Origin: Tissierella_B sp964485455
GTDB taxonomy: Bacteria > Bacillota > Clostridia > Tissierellales > Tissierellaceae
Length of the DNA stretch: 35,826 nucleotides
Assembly: GCA_964485455.1 (NCBI GenBank)
Contig: CAZAJU010000008.1
Span: forward strand, 1 to 35,826
Direction of reading: 5' to 3'
Shown: positions 7,723 through 15,013 of the stretch, piece by piece
Layout: each line of letters opens with the position of its first letter
How positions within the stretch are numbered: the stretch's first letter is position 1
Program-made: the position numbers and the translations under genes
Notes under the pieces: generated by a model
Databases searched by the model: none
The model's input: the letters and a program-made list of their open reading frames with translations, nothing else
Told to the model about the DNA's origin: nothing

Positions 7723-9141
7723 TTAAATTATGGATAATATAACCCAGTTTATTATAAAGAGCACTGTAGATCCAATTAGGATTGGATGTACATCCTTCAT
7801 TTCCTTCTTACAGAACTTAACTATGATATAGAATAAGAATCCAGTTGCAATACCATAGGAAATACTATAGCAAAGTGCCATGAATATACCAGCGAAGAAT
7901 GCTGGAATTGCCTCGTCTAAATTATCCCAGTCGATTTCTGCAAATGCTGATAGCATCATTATACCTACAACTATTAGTGCAGGTGCTGTAGCTTGAGCAG
8001 GTACGATTCCTGCAACAGGAGCTAAGAAGATAGATGCAATGAATAACAGTGCTGTTACAAGACTTGTTAATCCTGTACGACCTCCAGCTGCGATACCAGC
8101 AGCACTTTCTACATAAGTAGTGGTGTTAGATGTACCAAAGATAGCTCCTATTGAAGTTGCAGTTGCATCAGCAAATAGAGCCTTATCCATCTTAGATTTA
8201 AATCCTGTACCTGATTCCATAGCTTTTTCATCTTCTTCACTGAAGATTCCGCTCTTTCTTCCAGTTCCAATGAAAGTACCTATTGTATCAAATGTATCTG
8301 ATAAAGAGAATGCAAAGATTGTCATAAGAACTAGTGGCAACTTGGCTGGATCACTAAATAGGGATAGCAAGCCCTCTTTTCCAAAAGCTGCTCCAAATGT
8401 AGTTCCTAGTTCAGCAAAGGATTGACCTATACCTGATGTGGCACCTATTTGAGAAACATCTACAACTCCCATAGGAATACCAATAATAGTAGTAGCAACT
8501 ATACCTAGCAGAATTGCAGCCTTAACTTTTAATACCAAAAGAACTACTGTTAAGATAAGCCCAATTACAGCTAATAAAACAGGAGCTGTGTTAAAGTTTA
8601 CAAGAGCTGGAACAGCACCTGCATCTGCTATTACCGTACCGCCTTCAAGTACTATATTATGTCCAGGGTCTGATGTAAAGCTTAGAAGTCCTGCACTCTT
8701 AACCCCTATGTAGGCAATAAAGATACCTATACCGCCTCCGATTGCATTTTGTAAACTTGCTGGAATAGCTTTTATAATGGATTTACGAATTTTTGTTACA
8801 GTAATGAAAATATTAACTAGACCACAGACAAATACCATTGCCAATGCTTGTTGCCATGTAAAGCCTAAACCAAATACAACGGTGTAAGTAAAGAATGCAT
8901 TAAGTCCCATACCAGGTGCCTGTGCATAAGGAACGTTTGCAAATAGTGCCATTACTAGTGTTCCTACTACTGAAGCTATGATAGTTGACAAGAATACTGC
9001 TCCCCAAGGCATACCGGTTTGTGAAAGCATAGATGGATTAACAAAGATGATGTAAGACATTGCAAAGAATGTAGTTGCTCCAGCTACGATCTCAGTTGAT
9101 ACATTAGTACCACTTTCCTTCAACTTGAAAAAGTTTTCCAT
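7723..9141 (-). CDS. NCS2 family purine permease (AzgA/PbuG-like)
   Basis: A 472-aa polytopic membrane protein of the AzgA-like branch of the NCS2 nucleobase:cation symporters, probably importing guanine and hypoxanthine or adenine. Visible family segments are the N-terminal TEIVAGATTFFAMSYIIFVNP region, the PGMGLNAFF loop after TM3 (the AzgA-like substrate motif), and the later SDTFDTIGTFIGTG segment. About 12-14 helices can be drawn. Start ATG 9141 is preferred over TTG 9147 because the AAGGGAG site is properly spaced from the ATG and would abut the TTG. It has a 5' leader without a recognisable purine riboswitch. It converges with the ABC exporter across a shared terminator. Confidence 0.92.
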   Translation of the reverse strand: MENFFKLKESGTNVSTEIVAGATTFFAMSYIIFVNPSMLSQTGMPWGAVFLSTIIASVVGTLVMALFANVPYAQAPGMGLNAFFTYTVVFGLGFTWQQALAMVFVCGLVNIFITVTKIRKSIIKAIPASLQNAIGGGIGIFIAYIGVKSAGLLSFTSDPGHNIVLEGGTVIADAGAVPALVNFNTAPVLLAVIGLILTVVLLVLKVKAAILLGIVATTIIGIPMGVVDVSQIGATSGIGQSFAELGTTFGAAFGKEGLLSLFSDPAKLPLVLMTIFAFSLSDTFDTIGTFIGTGRKSGIFSEEDEKAMESGTGFKSKMDKALFADATATSIGAIFGTSNTTTYVESAAGIAAGGRTGLTSLVTALLFIASIFLAPVAGIVPAQATAPALIVVGIMMLSAFAEIDWDNLDEAIPAFFAGIFMALCYSISYGIATGFLFYIIVKFCKKEMKDVHPILIGSTVLFIINWVILSII

Positions 9142-9548
9142 GTACAAATCTCCCTTCTTTTATTTAATAAGGCCTAGGCTCAACTAATATATTTTAGATA
9201 AAATATACAAAAATGCCTGTTATTATTGCTCTAATCGAAATTCCTAGGGTGATAGTCGAGTTTTAGCCTATATTATACATAATTAGACAAACTTAGGATT
9301 AGAAATATTTTAACATAGAGTAATTGTTGAATCAAGCTAATAATCTAGTTTATAGATATAACCAAATATATCATAACTAAAACGAAAGAAAAATAATATG
9401 TATAAAAGTACCAAAATATATCTTGTTTTAATATATATTAGGACCTTTTTTCAATGTATACTATTAAATGAAAATACTATTGGTAATACTAGCTTTTCGT
9501 GGTATTATTTATTTAATTAAAGGAAATTGAGTCTTGAGGAGGCATCAA
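9142..9548. other. Divergent intergenic region, no gene seen
   Basis: About 400 bases between the minus-strand purine permease and the plus-strand AI-2E-family gene. On the minus strand a TATAAT (9272-9277 on plus coordinates) could serve the permease, giving a leader of about 120-130 bases, but no good -35 lies 16-18 bases away. The leader includes the AT-only hairpin TATATTTT/AAAATATA near 9193-9212 and the palindrome GCCTAGGC near 9171-9178. I looked for the purine aptamer and did not find it. No open reading frame with a ribosome binding site is visible. Confidence 0.5.
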
Positions 9549-10592
9549 ATGTTAGATAGTACATATTATAAGAAATTCAAGAATATTGGTATCTTCGCAA
9601 TTATTTTTACTGTTTTATTCGCTCTTTTCTTTGCTACACTTAAATATACACTTCCTTTTGTTCTTGGATTTTTAATAGCTATTTCAACAAGGAATATTAA
9701 TTCTGCCATACAAAAAAGACTTAAAATATCTTCTGGAGTTACTGCTATAATAACTACTACTTTAATTTTTTTATTAGTTGGATTATTAGTTACTGTGTCA
9801 ATAACTAAGGTAACAACAGAAATAATTTTGCTTTTGAATAAGCTTCCCAGCATAGATAGGATAACTCTATATATAGATTTTATCGTTAAAAAGATTATAG
9901 AAATAACTGGGCATATAGATCCTACTGTTCTTACTAAGATATATGAATATCTTCAAGAGGTTTTGAGTAAGCTTCTAAATTTAACTATGATAATACTCAA
10001 TACCGTTCTTTCAGCTGCTTTACAACTACCTAATATACTTTTGGTTACGGTAATAACATTTATTGCAACTTATTTATTCTCAAAGGATTTGGGGTCATTT
10101 AGTAAGAGCTTTTATTCTATATTTACACCTGATGGTAAGCTTAAAATGCATTCCATAGTAGAAAATGGGATTTCAATGACAATTGGATATGTAAAAGCCT
10201 ATTCTTTGGTTGTATTTATAAGTTTTCTACAGGTATTAATAGGATTCAGCCTATTGAATGTTAATTTTGCACTGATTTTAAGCATATTGTGTGCTTTATT
10301 TGACCTTCTTCCTATAATAGGAATGATAATGGTCTTTATACCTTTAATCATCTACTATTTTATCGCAGGTAAAACTACTACCGGAGTATTTTTGATAGTT
10401 CTATTTATTCTAGTTCAGGTAGTTAGACAGATAATTGAACCAAAAATTGTTTCCCATACTTTAGATTTACATCCTATCTTGATACTTGCTGCAATTTTTA
10501 TTGGTTTAAAGGTTTATGGGTTCGTTGGAATGATTTACTTTATATCCCTTATGGTTGCCTACAAAGTATTGGTAAAGGTAAATGTACTTTAG
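9549..10592 (+). CDS. AI-2E family transporter
   Basis: A 347-aa multi-pass membrane protein of the AI-2E/PerM family (PF01594). Despite the name, members are diverse exporters or Na+/H+ antiporters. About eight helices are seen, with two at 15-70, a long extramembrane region at about 90-155 rich in amphipathic helices, and a C-terminal helical bundle containing the family's DLLPIIG and QIIEPKIVS segments. The longer frame opening with TTG 9534 is rejected because that TTG is part of the ribosome binding site GAGGAGG (9536-9542); ATG 9549 follows at 6 bases. Monocistronic, possibly ending in the palindromes at 10611-10650. Confidence 0.87.
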   Translation: MLDSTYYKKFKNIGIFAIIFTVLFALFFATLKYTLPFVLGFLIAISTRNINSAIQKRLKISSGVTAIITTTLIFLLVGLLVTVSITKVTTEIILLLNKLPSIDRITLYIDFIVKKIIEITGHIDPTVLTKIYEYLQEVLSKLLNLTMIILNTVLSAALQLPNILLVTVITFIATYLFSKDLGSFSKSFYSIFTPDGKLKMHSIVENGISMTIGYVKAYSLVVFISFLQVLIGFSLLNVNFALILSILCALFDLLPIIGMIMVFIPLIIYYFIAGKTTTGVFLIVLFILVQVVRQIIEPKIVSHTLDLHPILILAAIFIGLKVYGFVGMIYFISLMVAYKVLVKVNVL

Positions 10593-10610
10593 ATTTTAAT
10601 TCAAGATTCC

Positions 10611-10650
10611 AAAACTAGTTTTAATTGTGTTAGGGAATTGCAATGCAATT
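10611..10650. repeat. Two short palindromes after the AI-2E-family gene
   Basis: AAAACTAGTTTT (10611-10622) is a perfect 12-base palindrome, and AATTGCA-A-TGCAATT (10636-10650) a perfect 7-bp repeat. Neither is followed by a clear T-run, so they are weak terminator or regulatory candidates between the AI-2E-family and oligopeptide-binding genes. Confidence 0.35.
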
Positions 10651-10751
10651 TCTTCCTGTACTTAAATTTAGAATCATCTAATATTATATATGGATTAGCT
10701 TAAGAAGTTGTTAGGTTACTTTTAAATAACATAAATAAGGGGGGAGATAAA

Positions 10752-12653
10752 ATGATTAAAAGGACTAGTTTAATTATTTTACTTTCTTTAATCATGACTT
10801 TATCTTTTATTCTATCAGCATGTTCACCTAAAGAAGAACCGGTCGCTATTCCTGAACCAGTTCCAATTGAGCCTGTAGAAATAACTAAACCGACTAGCCC
10901 CACAGGGGAGGTTAAAATAGGCAATACCACTGAGTTGTCAGGGGACTGGGTTCCATATTGGCAGAACAATGCTGCAGATTTAGATATTTATAATATGATT
11001 TCAGGTTATGGAACAGTTGAGCTTACATTTGACGGAGAGTATGTAATCAATAAAACAGTAGTTGAAAAACATGAAGTCACTAAAAATGATGATGGATCTA
11101 AAACTCATACTTGGACTATAAAGGATGGACTAACCTATGCAGATGGAACTCCCATTACAGCATATGATTATGTTTCCACAATAATGCTATGGTCTTCACC
11201 TGCTGTTGGTGAAAACGGAGGGGATAACGACTATGGATATGATTTTAAGGGATGGGGAGATTTTTCCAAGGGAAAAGTTAAGGAATTTACTGGAGTAAGA
11301 CTAATAGATAATAAAACATTCTCAGTTACTATTGCAGCTAAGAGTCTTCCGTATTATTTCGAATTAGCACTTGTATCAACCTCGCCAACAGATATTTCAT
11401 TCTGGACAGATGATACTGTGAAAATAAAGGATGATGGCAAGGGTGCTTATTTCTCAGATAATTTTACATTAGAAAACTTTAGTGCGAGATTTGATGCTGC
11501 TAGACGTGAAATTCCTCGCCCATCAACAGGACCTTATATACTGGAAAGTTATGATGAAGCTTCTAAGACAGCAGTTCTAAAAGTAAATAAGAACTTCATT
11601 GGAAATTTTGAAGGACAAAAGCCATTAATTGAAACTGTTATCTATAAGAAGGTTAACCAGCAAACTGCCATTGAAGAATTATCAACGGGTTCAGTAGACA
11701 TAATCTCTGGTATAGCTGATGGAGATGAAATAAAAGCAGGGTTAGACCTAGTGGATAAAGGTGGATTTGTAGCAGCATCATACCCTCGTGCTGGTTACGG
11801 TAAATTAATGTTCCAAGCCGACTTTGGACCAACTCAATTTGTTGAGGTCCGAAAGGCTATAGCACATCTTATTGATAGAGATGATTTTTCTAAAGCATTC
11901 ACAGGTGGATTTGGTTCTGTAGTAAATGGTCCTTATGGAGAATCAATGTGGTTTTATCAAGAAACAAAGGCTGAATTAGATAAAAGACTAAATCCATATC
12001 CTTATAGCCTTGAGGAGGCTTTAAAGCTTTTAGAACAAGCTGGATTTACTTTAGATGAAAAAGGGAACCCTTATACTACAGGAATTCGATATAAAAAGAT
12101 GAGTGATGGTACTTTGATGCCTTTAATTATCGAATGGGCATCATCAGAGAAGAATGCTGTATCAGATTTATTAGTCGTGAAATTACAAGAAAATCCTGAT
12201 TTAGAAGCTGCAGGCATAAAAATCAACCAAACAGTTATGACATTTACAGAATTATTAGCCTATATGTATAGAGATTCTACTCAAGACCCAAAGTATAGCA
12301 TTCCAAAATATGGAATGTACAACTTGGCAACCAACTATACGCCTAGATATGATTTATCCAAGACTTACCCTATTGACCCAGATATGGTGGCTCAAGGCTA
12401 CAATTCAAATTACCTATTGGATGAAAAACTGGATAAATTATCTAAGGAGATGGTTCTAGTAGACCCATTAGATAGGGATGGTTTTAAGGTGAAATTTGTA
12501 GATTTTGTTGATAGATGGAATGAATTGTTGCCTGATATACCACTTTATTCAAATATATATCATGACTTCTATAATGATAAAATCAGGGATTATAAAGTCA
12601 ATCATCTTAAAGAGATGGTGGATGTTCTCCTATATGCATATGTGACTGAATAA
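10752..12653 (+). CDS. Oligopeptide-type ABC substrate-binding lipoprotein (SBP family 5)
   Basis: A 633-aa exported lipoprotein. The signal peptide (1-23) ends in the lipobox LSAC, with Cys24 the predicted diacylglyceryl-anchored residue, followed by a Pro/Glu-rich linker. The body has the family-5 extracellular solute-binding features: an early GxxxxLDIYNMISG segment, a TWTIKDGLTYADGTPITAYDYV block (about 119-140) and a VRKAIAHLIDRDDF block (about 366-379). Family members capture oligopeptides, dipeptides or nickel for ABC importers. No permease or ATPase gene is adjacent, so it probably serves a transporter elsewhere. RBS AAGGGGGGAGA precedes ATG 10752. Substrate is not determinable by eye, but peptides fit an amino-acid fermenter. 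Confidence 0.88.
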   Translation: MIKRTSLIILLSLIMTLSFILSACSPKEEPVAIPEPVPIEPVEITKPTSPTGEVKIGNTTELSGDWVPYWQNNAADLDIYNMISGYGTVELTFDGEYVINKTVVEKHEVTKNDDGSKTHTWTIKDGLTYADGTPITAYDYVSTIMLWSSPAVGENGGDNDYGYDFKGWGDFSKGKVKEFTGVRLIDNKTFSVTIAAKSLPYYFELALVSTSPTDISFWTDDTVKIKDDGKGAYFSDNFTLENFSARFDAARREIPRPSTGPYILESYDEASKTAVLKVNKNFIGNFEGQKPLIETVIYKKVNQQTAIEELSTGSVDIISGIADGDEIKAGLDLVDKGGFVAASYPRAGYGKLMFQADFGPTQFVEVRKAIAHLIDRDDFSKAFTGGFGSVVNGPYGESMWFYQETKAELDKRLNPYPYSLEEALKLLEQAGFTLDEKGNPYTTGIRYKKMSDGTLMPLIIEWASSEKNAVSDLLVVKLQENPDLEAAGIKINQTVMTFTELLAYMYRDSTQDPKYSIPKYGMYNLATNYTPRYDLSKTYPIDPDMVAQGYNSNYLLDEKLDKLSKEMVLVDPLDRDGFKVKFVDFVDRWNELLPDIPLYSNIYHDFYNDKIRDYKVNHLKEMVDVLLYAYVTE

Positions 12654-12675
12654 TATATAAGATGTAAGATTGATG

Positions 12676-12703
12676 AAAATAGGGTATGAAAATACCCTAT
12701 TTT
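12676..12703 (+). terminator. Intrinsic terminator with GAAA tetraloop
   Basis: AAAATAGGGTAT (12676-12687) pairs perfectly with ATACCCTATTTT (12692-12703) around a GAAA tetraloop, shortly after the binding-protein stop codon. Confidence 0.82.
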
Positions 12704-12800
12704 CTACATAGATTGGATTGATTTAAAACTAGGTATATGCTTCATTTTTCAACAAAATGGGTATAGTAGCATAAAATACAGAAAGATTGGGTGATATATA

Positions 12801-13523
12801 ATGAATCAAGCTGCATTTTTTGATATAGATGGAACAATATTTAGGAATTCACTTATGATTGAACATTTTAAGAAGCTTATATCCTTTGAAGTTATAGACC
12901 CTGTTATATGGCATACAAAGGTTAAGAAGGTATATCTAGAGTGGGAGAAAAGATATGGAGATTTTGAGGAATATTTGGAGATATTAGCCAAGATATACAT
13001 TGAGGAACTTAAAGGAATTAAAAGGGATTATATCGAATATATTGCAGATCATGTTATAAAATCTAATGGGGATAAGATATATAAATATTCGAGAAATCAA
13101 ATTAAATGGCATCAGGAACAAGGTCATAAGGTATTCTTTATCTCTGGTAGTCCAGATTTTTTAGTTTCAAGAATGGCAGATAAATATGGAGTAACTGAAT
13201 ATAGGGGAACTTATTATAAAGTAGACGATGAAAATAGATTTACTGGTGAAATAGTCAAGATGTGGGATTCTAAAAGCAAAAGAAAAGAAATAGATGAAAT
13301 AATAACTAGGTATAATTTAGATTTGGATAGAAGCTATGCTTACGGCGATACTACAGGAGACTTTTCAATGCTGAAAATGATGGGTAACCCAATAGCAATA
13401 AATCCCAATAAGGAATTATTGCTAGCTATAAGAGCAGATGAGGACTTGAAGGAAAGAGCAACCATAATAGTTGAGAGAAAGAATGTAATTTATAAATTAA
13501 ACCCTAATATAGAACTTTTATAA
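12801..13523 (+). CDS. HAD-IB family phosphatase (SerB-like)
   Basis: A 240-aa cytosolic haloacid-dehalogenase hydrolase of subfamily IB. Motif I is FFDIDGTIF, with nucleophile D8 and acid/base D10; motif II is the Ser in FISGSP (about residue 115); motif III is a Lys in the SKSKRK cluster (about 153-157); motif IV is YGDTTGD (about 187-193). The helical cap lies between motifs I and II. Related enzymes dephosphorylate phosphoserine or other small phosphomonoesters; length and the generic cap do not identify the substrate. The ribosome binding site is weak (GGGTGA, 7 bases before ATG 12801). It stands alone. Confidence 0.87.
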   Translation: MNQAAFFDIDGTIFRNSLMIEHFKKLISFEVIDPVIWHTKVKKVYLEWEKRYGDFEEYLEILAKIYIEELKGIKRDYIEYIADHVIKSNGDKIYKYSRNQIKWHQEQGHKVFFISGSPDFLVSRMADKYGVTEYRGTYYKVDDENRFTGEIVKMWDSKSKRKEIDEIITRYNLDLDRSYAYGDTTGDFSMLKMMGNPIAINPNKELLLAIRADEDLKERATIIVERKNVIYKLNPNIELL

Positions 13524-13610
13524 TTATTTTGTAAAACTTCGATTCATTTATGTCTTTACTTCATAGAAGGAGCGATAAATTGTTACTGATTCGTAATTTG
13601 TTATCCTTAT

Positions 13611-13653
13611 ATTTATACTACAATATAAATAGGGTATATATTGCAGTATAAAT
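13611..13653. repeat. 17-bp inverted repeat upstream of the GerMN gene
   Basis: The 17 bases at 13611-13627 (ATTTATACTACAATATA) are complementary to 13637-13653 with one mismatch; the loop is 9 bases. The repeat ends 18 bases before the ribosome binding site of the GerMN gene. It may be an operator or an mRNA 5' hairpin. Confidence 0.5.
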
Positions 13654-13683
13654 ATGGAGATTGAGCCCTAAGAGGTGATAATG

Positions 13684-14751
13684 ATGAAAAAGACAATTAT
13701 GATAGGAATTGCAGTTTTTATAATTGCTCTACTTGTAGAATTTAATTTAAAACCAATATTAGTAGATGCTCCAAAGGAAGAAACTAATAAATTAGAAACG
13801 GATGAAGGTACTATGCTTTCAGAGTATTACCCTTTTTTAGAAAATACTATGCTCAGTTATGAAGGACAAGGAAATGAATTTGCTTCTCAAGATATTTATT
13901 TTGAATTTATCAGAGGAAATAGGGCTCAGATAAAAGTTAAGAATGCTGGAACTAATATTCTTAGAGTATTGGAGCTAAATAATGGCACTCTATCTGAAAT
14001 ATATCATGAAGGAGAATTTTACCATATAGAAGATCTCCTTGATATAAAAGCACAAAAGCAGGATATTCTTCTTATGGAGCCTTTAGAAGTGGGAACTACG
14101 TGGCGTAGCAGTGATGGTTATGAGAAAAAGATCACTTCCTTGGATGCTAATTTAGATACACCATATGAAAGTTTTAAAGATGCTTTAGAGGTTACTACTG
14201 TATTTGAAGAAGAAAGGGTTCAAAAGGATTATTTTGTAAAGGGTATTGGCTTAGTTGGTAAAATTTATAGAGACAAAGATGCAACTATCACTACTCTTTT
14301 AAAGGATAAGATTGATAAACCAATGACTCAAGAGATGTTGGTTTTTTATCCATTAAAGGATGATATGGATGTGGTTTTTGTAAGGGATACTTTGGAGTTC
14401 ACTACTAATGCTAAGTTAGAAGAGATACTAGAGTCCAAGCTAAAGAATCCTCCTGATGAAAAACTAGGTTTAAGCCTTCCCCCTAGTGCAGTAATAAACT
14501 CAGTGCATCTAGATAGAAGCAATTGGGTTGCTAAAATTGACTTTAATGAATCCGTTATAAGGGATTTAAACGTTGGTTCATCCTATGAATATTCAGTTTT
14601 AAAGAGTATTGTAAATACCATTGGCAAGTTCTATGATACAGAACAAGTATACATTTCTATGGATGGTAGACCTTATGAATCAGGCCATATTGCAATTCAA
14701 GAAGGAGAAACCTTCAAGGTTGATGTAGAAGATGTTAAGGAATTTAAATAG
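13684..14751 (+). CDS. GerMN-domain membrane-anchored protein
   Basis: A 355-aa exported protein with one N-terminal hydrophobic segment (about 4-20) and no cysteine, so it is a signal-anchored rather than a lipid-anchored protein, unlike Bacillus GerM. Residues 35-205 form a beta-rich region I cannot assign. Residues about 218-350 match a GerMN domain: LVFYPLKDD start, a SLPPSAVINSVHL strand-turn, DFNESV and a C-terminal VYISMDGRPY. GerM-type proteins act in spore formation and germination; GerMN also occurs in other envelope proteins. AGAGGTG (13671-13677) fits ATG 13684 best; ATG 13681 or GTG 13675 would add one or three residues. Preceded by a long inverted repeat. Confidence 0.75.
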   Translation: MKKTIMIGIAVFIIALLVEFNLKPILVDAPKEETNKLETDEGTMLSEYYPFLENTMLSYEGQGNEFASQDIYFEFIRGNRAQIKVKNAGTNILRVLELNNGTLSEIYHEGEFYHIEDLLDIKAQKQDILLMEPLEVGTTWRSSDGYEKKITSLDANLDTPYESFKDALEVTTVFEEERVQKDYFVKGIGLVGKIYRDKDATITTLLKDKIDKPMTQEMLVFYPLKDDMDVVFVRDTLEFTTNAKLEEILESKLKNPPDEKLGLSLPPSAVINSVHLDRSNWVAKIDFNESVIRDLNVGSSYEYSVLKSIVNTIGKFYDTEQVYISMDGRPYESGHIAIQEGETFKVDVEDVKEFK

Positions 14752-14778
14752 AAAAAAGGTCCCAACAGGACCTTTTTT
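14752..14778. terminator. Bidirectional intrinsic terminator
   Basis: AAAAAAGGTCC (14752-14762) pairs perfectly with GGACCTTTTTT (14768-14778) around a 5-base loop. It starts right after the GerMN stop and lies just beyond the end of the convergent 41-aa gene, so it can serve both. Confidence 0.9.
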
Positions 14779-14781
14779 CTA

Positions 14782-14907
14782 TCATTCTTCTTCTTGATTT
14801 TGACTATTGTTTTGACTATTCTTTTGGTTGTTCTTTTGTCTTTGTTGATTCTTGCTTTCATTCTTACTTGCATTTTTGTTTGACTTTTGCTTACTATTTC
14901 TGTCCAT
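14782..14907 (-). CDS. Asn/Gln/Lys-rich disordered small protein (41 aa), unknown
   Basis: The minus strand encodes 41 residues starting MDRNSKQKSNKN and ending in three Glu. A very strong AGGAGGAGAG site lies about 6 bases before the ATG. Asn, Gln, Lys and Ser make up most of the protein; there are no large hydrophobic residues apart from Met1, so it should be disordered and basic with an acidic tip. The composition recalls minor small acid-soluble spore proteins (SspN/SspP-type), but no defining motif is visible. The gene lies 106 bases downstream of the helicase gene on the same strand and ends at the shared terminator. Function is not known. Confidence 0.6.
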   Translation of the reverse strand: MDRNSKQKSNKNASKNESKNQQRQKNNQKNSQNNSQNQEEE

Positions 14908-15013
14908 CAAAACTCTCCTCCTAATTTTAAGTAATGCTATTATTATTTGAGCAATAATCCTGGTGCATTCTTAGTATTGCTTGTGGAGGGATTTTTATTC
15001 ATCAATAAATAAA

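Noticed and set aside
9190..9300. Purine riboswitch upstream of the NCS2 permease
   Set aside because: TATAAT, TAAAACTC and GACTAT blocks recall the aptamer, but the ATATGG and TCTACC blocks and the paired arms are missing.
9534..9548. N-terminal extension of the AI-2E-family protein from TTG 9534
   Set aside because: That TTG and the next codons are the GAGGAGG ribosome binding site for ATG 9549.
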